From Clytia hemisphaerica (Eukaryota; Cnidaria; Hydrozoa; Leptothecata; Clytiidae), in the NCBI GenBank assembly GCA_902728285.1, contig CACVBU010000046.1, forward strand, positions 1,109,997-1,173,996: 64,000 nucleotides of DNA, read 5' to 3'. This document shows positions 46,601-57,132 of the stretch, one piece after another. The notes beneath the pieces were generated by a model. That model was not told where the DNA came from. It saw only the letters and a program-made list of their open reading frames with translations, and did not search any database. The first letter of the stretch is position 1. Each line of letters starts with the position of its first letter. The translations under genes and the position numbers were made by a program.

Positions 46601-47276
46601 AGAAGAATTGTGGATCGATTTTGGTACTGGCAAACATCGGCAATTCTTCCCGATCCATTTGATTGTGAGAGATCTCGGACAATCAAAAGCTTTAGGAATC
46701 CCGTTTTTTCATGCCTTCACAGGATGTGACCAGGTCTCTTACATGTCGCAAGTCTCTAAAAGTTCTGCTTGGAAGATCTGGGACTCATTTGATGAAACAA
46801 CCCCAATTTTTGAGAAGCTTAGTCATAAACCAACCCATCGTGATGTCGAAGAAGCATTGCCCATACTCGAACGCTTCACAGTGCTTCTATACAACAAGAC
46901 GTCTAATTGTCTAACAACCAACGAATGTCGAAAAGAATTATTCTGCAAAGGCCGATCAATTGATTCCATTCCACCAACAAGTGGAGCTTTGTTGCAACAT
47001 GCTTTTCGTTCCTCGTATATTTCCGGTTATAATTGGGATCAAGCGATTGTCACCAACCAAAGTCTTCCTGATCCAGAACAATGGGGCTTCAAAATGGCAA
47101 ATAGTTGCTACGCACCTAAATGGTCTGACCTTCCAGATGCCACCTTGGCTTTGAGACAGTTGATTAAATGTGGATGCGATCCTCAGAAAGGTTGTAAAGG
47201 ACGTTGCAAGTGTGTCAGCTCAGGGTTCTTATGTACCCAGCTTTGCAAATGCAAAGGAGAATGTGAACGTGATTAA
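43609..47276 (+). pseudogene. Academ-like transposase with XPG-like nuclease and CXC domain
   Basis: The first part has NLDIAIKSALATTSFHGTAA, AVIGLDQPLFALAK (first Asp), FDHVHYARWLTIHHHDM (second Asp), GNFVVNRNS and DQRHEQLNKDVKG (Glu), matching copy 1. An intron at 44,926-45,090 (poly-pyrimidine, AATCCAG acceptor) joins DVKG to SGGLVGLTED in phase, so the ATG at 45,060 is intronic. The second part reads CNHEEADTRVFLHVND, IRTVDTDVLVIA and FHAFTGCDQVSYM, which line up with the EAEA, DxD and GxDY acidic motifs of FEN1/XPG nucleases. It ends with a Cys-rich CXC domain (KCGCDPQKGCKGRCKC, then CKCKGEC) and TAA at about 47,276. Frameshifts lie near 44.33, 44.63 and 44.89 kb, and the MITE cuts the frame. 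The Cys-rich N-terminus of copy 1 is absent. Confidence 0.75.
45535..45808. mobile_element. 274-bp MITE with TA duplication inside the nuclease reading frame
   Basis: Ends CTCTCGGGTACC and GGTACCCGAGAG, flanked by TA (45,533-45,534 and 45,809-45,810). Same family as 4081-4307. Taking out the MITE and one TA joins the frames on either side (…KTSCT and KGKSSK…) without a shift. Confidence 0.88.
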
Positions 47277-47280
47277 CTCA

Positions 47281-47819
47281 ACAAATATCTAGATTTATAT
47301 TTTGTTAACTTCACTAGGCTTGCTCTTTTCTATATATTTTCTATGTATTTTCAAAAGTCTCCGATTAAGAAGGTGTGTATATAATTTTGTACGAGAAAGT
47401 CTTTTAAACCCGAACGCTAGTTTGCTTATGCTTCTTTCAAAAGTTTTTCGTTCATTTATCATTTCACTATGTTCTTGTATAATCGAATTGTGCAATTCTC
47501 ATTTATGCTTTTTTCTGCATTTTTATATATCAAATATAAAAATATAACACAGAAAACTGTAAATAAATATTGTTTAACCCGAATATATGATTTAATAATC
47601 TTAGTGTTCGCCGTATTCGGATAATTTACAAGTTACATTTAGTCTATAAAGCCCATGCCATCTGTTTATTTTTGTGGAAAATAACTTTTTGTTGGCTTCC
47701 TTCATGGTGTCAGATAATTTTCTTTCGGGATATAGGTAAAACTTCTGATCTAGAGCTATGTATAATTATGACCATTTGCTTAAGATGCAACTTTTAAGCC
47801 AGAAAGTTTGATGGGACCA
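47281..47819. other. 3' non-coding region of Academ-like copy 2
   Basis: AT-rich with AATAAA-like sequence near 47,560 (gtaaataaat). No further gene. Confidence 0.5.
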
Positions 47820-48280
47820 CCACTCACTTTGGAAATGAATAACTTTTATTAGCTTGATTATCATGGTATGAGGTAATCCTTTTTTGAAATCTACGTTCAA
47901 TTTCCGATCCAACAGTATATAATATGACCATATTTGCAGAGATGTCCTCTAACCCAAAAAAAGTTGATGACGTCATCAACCACTTTGGGAATGAATAACT
48001 TTTATTGGCTTGATTTTCATGGTATGAGATAATCCTTTTTTGAAATCTGCGTTGAATTTCCGATCCAACGGTATATAATATGACCACATTTTCTGGGATG
48101 ACCTCTAAGCCAAAATTTTCCTGATGACGTCATCATAAATTGGCTCAAAAATTGGGTAAAAAGGGGAAATTTGAGTGGGTCCCGGGCCCAAATCATTTAT
48201 TTAGGTCTAAACTCGGTCTCTGAAAAAAATTTCTGCTTTTACCCTAAGTTGCACAATTTTTTCACCATTGGTCTCTACTA
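47820..48280 (-). repeat. Right arm of Academ-like copy 2, two tandem units
   Basis: Reverse complement of the left arm with only two units (palindromes at 47,965 and 48,122), so the arms differ by one unit. Confidence 0.85.
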
Positions 48281-48283
48281 TAG

Positions 48284-48932
48284 GCTCATTAGTTGTTTCT
48301 GATTTTTGGCACAAAGGTGCAAATTAGCAATGCCTAAAAAATCCAATTTTGAAGAATAATTTTTTCCAGCCAAAAATGATGGAAATATGCTGGAAATCAG
48401 CGTTTTTGCAGATTTTCATTGGAATTTTATTTCTTTGTTTTTTCAAACAAAAATATTGTTATAAGAATGTTAATTATAAGCTTGATTCAATATTCAATGA
48501 AACTGATTTTGTTAGCCAGAACTTCCTAAAAATCGCCATAACAGCTGAGAACCGCTGGAAAAACAGGTTTTCTTGAATTTCTTGAGTTGTACTTTTCTAT
48601 TTCTCATGTGAGTATTGCCATTTTTCACCCTGGTGCAATAGATACTTAAAAAATGGGGGAATCAGATTTTCTAAAAAGGTATCTTTCTGGCCGCCTGGCC
48701 GAAAATGCTAGAAATATGCCGGAAAAACGCTCTATGATAAAAAAAATTCTACAATACTGATTGAAATCTCCAAAGGAATAAAATAACAAACAAAAGATAG
48801 CAACAGAACATAGCTATGTACAATAAATAATTAATTAGATAAAAGTATAATCTTGATATTCACAAATAAACTGATGCTCAGCAACAGTAACACAAAGGTG
48901 TATTTTAGATATTCTTTCTGATATCTTTTCAG
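48284..48932. other. Sequence upstream of the first visible RANBP1 exon
   Basis: Probably RANBP1 intron 1. No exon with a RanBP1 N-terminus was found here or elsewhere upstream in the window. Confidence 0.5.
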
Positions 48933-51900
48933 GTTGTAGGAAGCCCTGAGCGTGAAATCCATGTACAAGCTTTGGTAACACTTGAGAAACTTGATGTCTC
49001 CAAACAAGAGGAGGATGAAGATGAGCTCTTCAAAATGTAAGCATTTTTATAGCAGACCCACCGGTTGATTTTTCTTTCATTTTTATAGCCGACTGACTGG
49101 TCCTGTTTTATTTTTAAAATGTAAGTATTTTTATAGCCAACTGGCCGGCCCTATTTTTGAAGTAGCTTGACCTCTTGACCTTTAAAACAAAAAATTAGCC
49201 TGATCAGTATTCAAGATTTATTTGATCTCTACACAATCCTACAACATTGTAGAAGAAATGCACAAAAACTTTCAGCAAAAATTTGTTCACTTTAAGAATC
49301 TCAAATCACAAAATATCTTTTCTTAAAACTTCAAGCAGTTTGTATCAGAGAAGTGTCTTTAATTCTCAATATTATGTTAATTTCTGCGTTTAAGGAGAGC
49401 CAAGCTATATCGATTTTTCACAGAGAAAGATGAGACTGGTTGGAAGGAGCGAGGCATCGGAGAAATGAAAATTATGAAACACAAAACTAACAAAACCTGT
49501 CGTGTTGTTATGAGAAGAGATAAAACTTTCAAACTTTGTGCTAACCATGCAAGTAAGTAATAACCTTCAAATTAATTGCGCCCGCCAAGGGCGCCTTAAT
49601 GAGTAGTACCTAAGGAAAATCTCAGAAAAATTCGTTCTCGGAAATCTTGCCTCAATTGTTCAATTTCATCAAATACCTTTTTAGCGTGAATATCTCGAAG
49701 AGGTGAGTCAAGCTTTCGTCTCGATTGTTTTACGAAGCAATTCGTCTCGATTGTTTTACGAGGCATTGCTAGGAAATGCCTCGATTGACAAACAAGTACC
49801 CTCTGACTAAGTTTTGATACCTGTCAATCAACGTCAATCATATATCGACCAATCATATTAATTTTTTTAGATTCTTTTTCTGTTTTTCTGTAGTAATTGT
49901 AAACTTTAAAAACGTTATAACCATTATTTTTTTTGGGTGATAAAAGAGAAGAGAAAAAAAAAATCATCGCCCCGAGTGGGATTTGAACCACCACTAAAGG
50001 TAGATCTTCGGATAAGGGCGCCAGCGCTTTATACATTGAGCCACCGACTCACATCTGAAAGTTGAAATCCGTAACAACTGATTGCAATGCAAACTGACAA
50101 ATCTCTATAATAGGGTAAAACCTGTGATAAGGAGTCTCCCAATTATTAATTCTTAAGAAAATTTTCTGCTTTCAAAGTAGAGGTCCTTTATTTTCCTCTA
50201 AACAGCCTGATTTTAGCCTATACTCAATTTGCGTTAAAATTCTATTATAATGTCACGTGACTTAGATAACATTTCCTACCTACAGCTAGATTTGACCTTC
50301 GGCTGGCTGACACGCCATTGGTCTAAATATCAGAAAACTATCGCCCTTCCGCGATAAAAGTCAATTCCTCCCCCCTTCTACATTTTTACTTTCAACAGGA
50401 TTTTTTTCCTGGTTTAGAAAGGGTAAGGTCGATCGTCGCCTGGAAACTCACATCAACGGGCGCATCATGGCTTGGCTATTGACTAGTTTACTGTATGAGC
50501 GGCAGAGTTATTTCGAAAAAATAATCAAATTAGTCTTTCAAAAAGATCAAGAATTATTAAAATTAAACCTTGTTTTCGAATCTCAATTTCTTATTCAAAA
50601 CTTTTCAGGCATAATTGCTATACGAAAAAAAAATGTATTGATTGACGGATATTCTTGTATCAGTCTTATATTTAAATCTTGAGTTTAATTTTGCTGATTT
50701 TCTCTCCTTCTAATTTAGTTTCCGGGAACATGGAGATCACACAGCACATGGGAAATGAGAAAGCGTTAGTTTGGAGCACACCTTCAGATTATGCAGATGA
50801 TGAACCTAAACAAGAGACACTCTGTGTGAGGTTTGGTAAACCTGAATGTAAGTATAAACTTTCCCAAATGAAAAACTTGAAAATTTCCGCTCAATTTGTC
50901 AATTTTCTTCTTTTTTTCAAGAGAATTTCAATTTAAACAAAAGTATGATTTTTGAACATGTTTTGGCCAGACTTATCGGACCCACCTGCAATCCCGGACA
51001 AAAGGTTGAAGACTTTTCAAGATACATGAAAATTTTCAAAATAAGCTCTGAAAACCCATTTTTAACCAGGACCATGTTGTTTTTATTGGATTTGGAGAGC
51101 TGGGTGACAAGTCCAGAAGCCAAACCCACTCGACATTGAAGGAAATGAATTTTTCTTCAAGTCTTCAGGCCTTTTTTTTGTCTGAGATTGAAGATAGTTT
51201 TGCACTTCAATTTTTTCGAGAAGATATCATTAAATTACAGTGCTGCAAATAACGGCCGGTGACCGGTAAATGCCGGTCATTTTGTAGTTTCTACCGGTCA
51301 TTCTGAAGCTCAGTTTTTCATTTTGTCCGGTTAAAATTTTAGATTAGAGGCTTCTTAATAGCGCTTCTAATTAGATTCTGCTAATCTGATTAGATTAGCA
51401 CCAGAGCTCTCTGGTGCACCCACCACCCACAATCTGTGTGGCTGAAGTTTCAGCCATTTTGGAAGTCTAAAAATCACAAGGAATGCCATCGAGCCTGTAG
51501 CTGTCTTCTGCCAAATAATCACTTGTGGTTCATTTGGGGAATTCGCCATGTGTCAAAAGGGCTTTTTTGGCACTATTGAGTAATTTTTGAAGTCTACAGA
51601 CCTTTTTTCCATGATTGTGTGTTTAGATTCGATAAGCCTGAGTGTGTAATGACATTTTCTGTAGGGGAAATAAACCTTCGATTTCTATTATTTTTACCTT
51701 TCAGCGGCAGCCGATTTCAAAAAGATATTTGAGGAATGCGTGGCAGCTTGTAAATCAGGAAAAGATGGAAGCGATAAGTTAGCAGACGATTTATCAACAT
51801 TAAAAGTCACTGACGAAAAAGACAGTAAAAAGGAAGATGAAAAAGACTGTACTGAAGTAAACGGAGAAAAAGATTCTGAAAAAGATAAGAACACTGAAAA

Positions 51901-51934
51901 GACAGAAGAGTCAGTTGAGAAACCTGAAGATTAA
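48933..51934 (+). CDS. RANBP1: RanBP1 (Ran-specific GTPase-activating protein), 4 visible exons
   Basis: Exons 48,933-49,036, 49,395-49,552, 50,719-50,847 and 51,705-51,934 have GT-AG borders and agreeing phases. They encode the Ran-binding domain: [81 protein letters not shown] and [12 protein letters not shown]. The tail is Lys/Glu/Asp-rich and ends KPED with TAA (51,932-51,934), as in animal RanBP1. The protein binds Ran-GTP and, with RanGAP, speeds GTP hydrolysis and release of export complexes on the cytoplasmic side of the nuclear pore. About 207 residues are covered, near full length. The short N-terminal exon with the ATG is missing; it may lie upstream of the Academ-like element, which would then sit in intron 1. 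No stops or frameshifts; clearly under selection. Confidence 0.93.
49970..50055 (-). repeat. tRNA-derived (SINE-like) sequence
   Basis: On the minus strand a TGGCTCAATGT A-box-like segment is followed ~45 bases later by a perfect GGTTCAAATCC B box. The T arm pairs only partly and the acceptor arms do not match, so it is not an intact tRNA gene. It sits in RANBP1 intron 3 beside an A-rich run at 49,954, which on this strand would follow the tRNA part as an oligo-T. Confidence 0.6.
51240..51560. repeat. Intronic repeat remnants in RANBP1
   Basis: An 'accggtcatt' phrase repeats near 51,260-51,300 with its G/C-rich partner, and 'ctctctggtgcacccaccac' follows a palindromic 'caccagagctctctggtg' at 51,399. 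Probably old small elements; not classified. Confidence 0.4.
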
Positions 51935-52076
51935 TTCGTGGTATAAAAATTGATGACGTATTTTTTTCACTGAAGCTTTCCAAATTCGTGAAAAATTTCG
52001 TATCAATCATTAAAATCATGTTTGTATAAATCTGTTTGGTTAATGAGAGAAGAATGTATGCTCGAGTGTGCGAATA

Positions 52077-52250
52077 ATGGACGACGAGTGTATTACCAGC
52101 ATGGGAGTTGACAGCGTGTTGTATCGGTGCATGGACTGTGACCCTGTTTTACTGAACTATGTGCAACGGTTGAACACCGAATTAAACTGCTATAACGTTG
52201 AGACATCTTTCAAGTTCAAAGACGACTACCACCACTACTGCTTTTACTGA
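52077..52250 (+). CDS. Possible small ORF downstream of RANBP1
   Basis: 57 residues from ATG at 52,077 (MDDECITSMGVDSVLYRCMD) to TGA, in a patch clearly GC-richer than its surroundings and with several Cys and Tyr. It begins 143 bases after the RANBP1 stop, so it may be part of that 3' UTR, an exon of an unknown gene, or chance. Confidence 0.25.
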   Translation: MDDECITSMGVDSVLYRCMDCDPVLLNYVQRLNTELNCYNVETSFKFKDDYHHYCFY

Positions 52251-53263
52251 AATCTATTTAATAGTGAAATAATATCGAAATATCAAACCCACTTTATTGC
52301 GATACATAGGACTCATAAAAAATAGCCCAAAGATAATTTTCCTGGTTTTTCCCTTAAGACTTCCGAGCTAGAGTAATATTTCAATTACTTATTCATTGAA
52401 ATGCTTTATGTACTTCCATCAATAGTCTCGGCTTAACCAATCAGGCCATATCAAAAAAGTTTTGGAATCAACACCTTTTAAGTGATCCTCTTTTGGTTCT
52501 TAGGGAATTGATTTTAAATAATTTATTGATATTACTTAGGTTTGCAAAATAATGTTTAAACCATATGAATTTTGTATTACCTTGAATGGATTAATTTTCA
52601 CGTGGATTCATTTTTTCTAATTTTCGCCAGTTTTGTCCAGATTTGTGATACGTTTAAAAATCCAAATTTCAGCCGGAAAATGAAAGAAAGTAAGTGCAAA
52701 AGTGGCTTCTCTGTGATATTTATTCCACATGAAAATTTAAAATTCTCAATTCGAGGAAAAAAGTCCACGTCAAATTTATCCACTTGAGGTAGAACCAGTT
52801 TAAGCCTGGTTTATCTCTTAATTACTGCTAGATATCTTTTTATACTTAGACTATAGTTTCATTGTTTTCAAATCAAATAGAACGGACTAATACTTGATTT
52901 CATAACTGGGACTATTCGATTAATGAAAGGGTCAATTTTTTTGCCGCCTGCTGATTTGGCGTATTTTACAGACCCAAATGTTTCCTTTTTGCTTAAATCA
53001 GCACCATGTTATTGAATCTCAGGATTGAAAAATTTCGCTAAATTTCGATATATTTTTTTTCAAAATGTTTTTTATTCACCGAAAATAAGCTCTTTAAAGT
53101 TTAAAAACTCTCCTTCTCAAAAGTCTTCGTTTTCTTCTTCATCAATTTTTTTCATTGCGATTTTTTAATTTTCAGATTCAGCCATAGTTTTATTGGTTAC
53201 ATCAGGTAGAAATCTATATATTTTTTACATTGAAAATATCAAAAATTCACTATGGTCAGAGCA
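52251..53263. other. Intergenic; no gene recognised
   Basis: AT-rich, only chance frames. Confidence 0.45.
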
Positions 53264-54366
53264 CTTCACCCTATTATTATCAGGCTTTTTCGGATTTTGT
53301 ATTCTCAAGGGGGAGTGTTTTCCACCAGCCTTGCATAACTTTTGATCTAGAAAAGATATGGACTTGAAATTTGGTAGAAATGTTCTCTACTATAAAAGGA
53401 GTTCATAGAAAGAAATTTGGTTTGATGACGTCATCATAAAGGTGATGACATCACAAAGTTTAACAATTATCGCTGACCAATAAAAAAGTACTATTCAATA
53501 AAATAGCAATTAAAGTTGAAAGAATGGATATTTTTCAATTCTGTTTTGAATTTCTAAAAGCCAAAAAGAATATCTTTAAGATATTTGCTGGTTTTTAGCA
53601 TACTAATAAAATTGACGTTAAAAATCCTTGAAGAAAATAAGTAAATTTTTTCAAAAAATAATGACGTCATTTTTTATGTCAGTTTTAAATATTTAACCCT
53701 ATTCAACCTAGGCTTTTAGGGGCGGTTCAGAACTAGGGGGGCTTTTCCTGTACCACCCCACGGCGATCTTTAGATTAATGTTTAAAAATCGGGGAAACCA
53801 AAAGTTTATTTTTGTAATAACTGCAGTACTGTTTTTTAAAACGGCCCCATTTTTTGAGTCAATAATGCCCATACGTAAAACTATTTGAAAACAAATTTTT
53901 TTTTGATAAAAACTTTGCAATTTCGGGAAATTTTTGAAAAGTTTAATTTTAGATCCCTCAAAATCCCGCTTCATCCCGCTTTAGATCCCTCAAAATCGGA
54001 ATCAACTTAATTCCCGATTGGGAAGGGCTAAAGTTCTCAAATTTTCACTGGATATTCGTTTTTATCTTCCCTATCGGATAAAAGAAGGATTCTGTCGTTA
54101 GATATCTTAAATTTTTCTTTACGACCAAAAAAGAGCATTTTTTTAATCCGATAAATCCGATTACAGATCGCCGTGCCCCTTAACTTTTGCTCTAGTGGGT
54201 CTTTTTGGATGAAATTTGGCACATAAGTTCCTTGTCACGTAAGGTAACTTTTGACAAAAAATTTTTTTGATGACGTCACTCATCATGCCCAAAGTGAGCA
54301 AAAACCGAAAATTTCCCTTGTTCTTATAAATAGCTATTGTATTCTAACAAATAAATGAGTAGTGAA

Positions 54367-56060
54367 GACATAGTCGGTAAACTTAACCAAGCATGTTAAT
54401 TTTTATTTTTCATACATGTTTCGATTTAATAATCATCATCAGTGTTTTTAGTTCTAAAAATAGATAAATAAAAATTATATCATGTGTCACAAATAAATAG
54501 TGTATATACAGAATCAGTCACAAGTATAAAAATCAGCTTTTCAAAGTTTTTTGAATATTTAAAACCCCCCTCAAACGTTCGTTCCATAGATATTCCCTTT
54601 CAGACAATGTATATTTCCCCCTTGAGTGAATGCTTTCCAGATATTGGACAGCAAAGTCAGTTTTTTCTTTTCCAACACTACATACTTTTGAGTGTTCTAA
54701 CACTGCTGAAGTTCTCGATTGTTGGAAATGTTCTTTAAAACGCTGGTTGAAATGGGTGGTGGTTTTCCCAATGTACATAGATAAACACGAACATGAGATA
54801 CAGTAGATACCACAATCAGTACAAGTTAGACGTGCGTTAATGGGGTAGCTCCTGCCATTAGTTGGGGACTCAACGTGAGTGTTTTCATTTCGAATTTCAT
54901 TAGAACAGATATCACAACGACGAGAACATGGCTTAGGAAAATGACTTTGTACATTGTTGTGAAAAAGAAGATTACCAATTGAAGACCCTGTTGATTTAAC
55001 AATGTCTAATTTTACTTTATGATGGTTTAGAGTTCTGTTGATTTGGGTGGCAAAATGATCAATATCCTTTACATATGAGGTGTCTGAGAGGACTACCCAC
55101 CGGACAGAGTTGATTTCAGATTCATTTGTTTTCGGGACTTGAACAAGATTGCGTTGAAGAGAATGAGCTTGTGAGAGAATATTATCTACCATTTCGATAG
55201 GATAACCAGAATTGATACAGCGTTGTCGCAGAAGAGCTACAGCGTCAAGGAAGTCCGAATCTCTAGAGCAAAGACGACGAAGTCTAACGAGTTGACTTTT
55301 AACTACTCCCTTGAAGGAATGACGGGGATGGGCTGATCCAAACTTAACATATGAGGTAGAAGCAGTTTGCTTGCGGTATTCCCTAGTGTGGAATTGACCA
55401 TCTACGATGAAAATTTCAATGTCAAGCAAGTGGAGTTTTTCTTCTGAAATTTCGTTTGTAAGAAGAAGGTCGAATTTATTGAACTGTGTATTTAATGTCT
55501 CGAAAAAGTCATCGAATTTGCTTTTGTCGCGAAAGACCCCTCCACAGTCATCTATAAATCTCTTCCAAAGTTTCAAATTAGTTTCAAATATACGACGAAA
55601 TCCTGGGTTATTTTCCAATAAGTCCCTCATAATAAAACTCAGGAAGATATTCGCTAATGGTACACAGTGTTTACCTCCTGTAGGGATACCTTTGTCCAGC
55701 ATATAAAACTTATTGTCCCAAGTTATTTGCTGGTTTTCCAGTGTGTAAATGATCAGGTCTAGAAGAGTAGATTTGATTTGAATAGACCAATCAGTGCATT
55801 TATCAAAACAGTTCATTAAAGCTTTTCGGAGATGCTCGAATTTCACAGAAGGATACAGGGCTTGAACATCGATACCGAACAAGATGAGATCTGAAAAATC
55901 CCATGATTCATTAGTCGCTAGTTCATTCAGTTTATCAAAATCAATAAGGATATCAGTCGAGTCCTTTGTATATTCAAATTTACCATAAAGTTTTGAAAGT
56001 GGAGTTAGGAAAATTTCTAACAAAGGCTTTAGAAAAAAGTTGCCTGAGTTTAAACTGCTT
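54367..56060 (-). mobile_element. Penelope-like element, copy 1, 5'-truncated
   Basis: Same strand and family as copy 2 (60.8-63.6 kb). The two share 'agacatagtcg' at the 3' boundary and a long similar tail. The 5' end stops inside the reverse-transcriptase region, corresponding to the LTPLS of copy 2, so the N-terminal third is missing. 5' truncation is usual for PLEs. Confidence 0.88.
54387..54446 (-). ncRNA. Hammerhead-ribozyme-like motif, PLE copy 1
   Basis: Minus strand: CTGATGA (54,436-54,442), a GATT/AATC stem II, GAAAC (54,418-54,422), then a CATGT...ACATG stem III. An extra T after CTGATGA and a C where U16.1 is expected make it imperfect. Hammerhead motifs are known in PLE terminal regions. 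Activity is uncertain. Confidence 0.5.
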
Positions 56061-56065
56061 ATCAT
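54533..56065 (-). CDS. PLE reverse transcriptase with GIY-YIG endonuclease (partial)
   Basis: 510 residues, open throughout. Reverse-transcriptase motifs: FGIDVQALYPSVKF (catalytic Asp), KGIPTGGKHCVPLANIFLSF and RFIDDCGGVF (the DD pair), then LHLLDIEIFI. A Cys-rich linker follows (CSRRCDICSNEI and CTDCGIYCISCSC), then the endonuclease with GIY, MYIGKTTTHFNQRFKEHF and the C-terminal SEREYLWNERLRG. A C-terminal GIY-YIG domain behind the RT is the canonical Penelope/Neptune/Poseidon order, and the Cys pairs in the linker recall Neptune-type elements. The first residues (before about 56,030) come from flanking DNA, so the ATG at 56,065 is not the original start. The enzyme copies its RNA into nicked DNA. 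Confidence 0.9.
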   Translation of the reverse strand: MISSLNSGNFFLKPLLEIFLTPLSKLYGKFEYTKDSTDILIDFDKLNELATNESWDFSDLILFGIDVQALYPSVKFEHLRKALMNCFDKCTDWSIQIKSTLLDLIIYTLENQQITWDNKFYMLDKGIPTGGKHCVPLANIFLSFIMRDLLENNPGFRRIFETNLKLWKRFIDDCGGVFRDKSKFDDFFETLNTQFNKFDLLLTNEISEEKLHLLDIEIFIVDGQFHTREYRKQTASTSYVKFGSAHPRHSFKGVVKSQLVRLRRLCSRDSDFLDAVALLRQRCINSGYPIEMVDNILSQAHSLQRNLVQVPKTNESEINSVRWVVLSDTSYVKDIDHFATQINRTLNHHKVKLDIVKSTGSSIGNLLFHNNVQSHFPKPCSRRCDICSNEIRNENTHVESPTNGRSYPINARLTCTDCGIYCISCSCLSMYIGKTTTHFNQRFKEHFQQSRTSAVLEHSKVCSVGKEKTDFAVQYLESIHSRGKYTLSEREYLWNERLRGVLNIQKTLKS

Positions 56066-56699
56066 ATCCTAAATATTCAATAAATTACGGATTAAACGAT
56101 ATATTTGACATTAAAAATAAATTTGTATTGGAAAAGTGTCAATTTTTGTGACATGTTACTGTTAGAAATGTCATTATGCTCAAGATGTGAAAAATTTCAG
56201 GTGTCAATTTTTTTGTTTTTTTTTGAAGCTAAATAAAAGTTAGGAATTTACAGAAAATTCCACGTCAAAAGCTCTATTATTTCAGGAGCTATTACCAATA
56301 GTTTGACCTCCGAACAGAAAGAGCCCCCCCCCCTAGGCCGAATAGGGTTAAAATATTATTAAAAATTTATTATTGATACCTAAAACCTGTCAAAATTTTA
56401 AGTCAGTTGGATGCCTAGATCAAAAGTTATGCTAAATTTAAGATTTTGGGATTTTACAGGGTTTTAGCTGGATTTTATGATATGCCTGCACAAAAAAGTC
56501 ATAAAACCTGATCTGGTTCGGTGTATAATTGTAAAATTTGGTATACATGCTACTAATAGGATTACATTGAAAGTCAAAAACTTTCAAAGTGTTAAAAAAA
56601 ATTTTCAGTGAGCTATTAGCTAAAGAGTGTCAGCCTGGTGGAAAACACCCCCCCCCCCTGATAAAAATAGGGTTAAACTATTAATTTTAGCGGGGATTA

Positions 56700-57132
56700 A
56701 ATTTGACGGTTTTTGGTAAAACACACTAAAATTTTGAAAGTTGATCATTCGCCAAATTAAATACCGGCCAATATAAAAGAAATTTAATCTTTTTTAGGAC
56801 ATAAATCTAAAATCAGTATTTTTAAGTATAAACTGTCAAAATACCAAGTAATTTTTTATTTACAAGTGCCTAAAATTTCCCCTGAATTAAATCCTCTCCA
56901 AATTGTACAAATTCTGAAAATGCAAACAAACGAAGTTGGTATAGATGTTAAATTTCATTTGATCAACTTCATCAAGTTCTAAAGCTTCAACCATTCATCA
57001 CAAAAATAGATGAACCAATCCATTGACAATTCACCACACAATAAATTCAAATATAATATGTATGTTTAGCCAACTGTCAATGGATTCCCACATTAAAATG
57101 TTTGTCATCTCGGATTGCTTATTGTTTTAATC
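56700..57132. other. AT-rich spacer downstream of the ZP gene
   Basis: May contain a further 3' exon of the ZP gene, since a GTGTAAG donor overlaps its apparent stop, but none could be pinned down. Confidence 0.4.

Larger units (their letters stand above)
43003..48280 (+). mobile_element. Academ-like DNA transposon, copy 2 (5,278 bp)
   Basis: Inverted ends TAGTAGAGACCAATGGTG (43,003 and, reversed, ending 48,280) flanked by TAG (43,000-43,002 and 48,281-48,283). The arms are about 480-560 bp and contain 2-3 tandem units of ~156 bp, each with a TGATGACGTCATCA palindrome. Between them lies one broken gene (43,609-47,276) with a DDE-like core, an XPG/FEN1-like nuclease and a CXC domain. A 274-bp MITE (45,535-45,808) sits inside the coding region. 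A 3-bp duplication and an XPG-type nuclease are reported features of Academ transposons; the assignment is inference. Confidence 0.82.
53264..56690. mobile_element. Degenerate long inverted-repeat element containing PLE copy 1
   Basis: The left edge has 'caccctatt.ttatcagg' followed by 'gtgttttccaccag'; the right edge (about 56,628-56,690) has the reverse complements in mirrored order. 'gcataacttttgatctag' (about 53,333) is matched by its reverse near 56,410, and 'ttaaccctatt' plus 'cctagg' near 53,694 is matched near 56,330. The arms are ~440 bp and diverged. PLE copy 1 lies between them. Target duplication and superfamily not determined. Confidence 0.6.
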
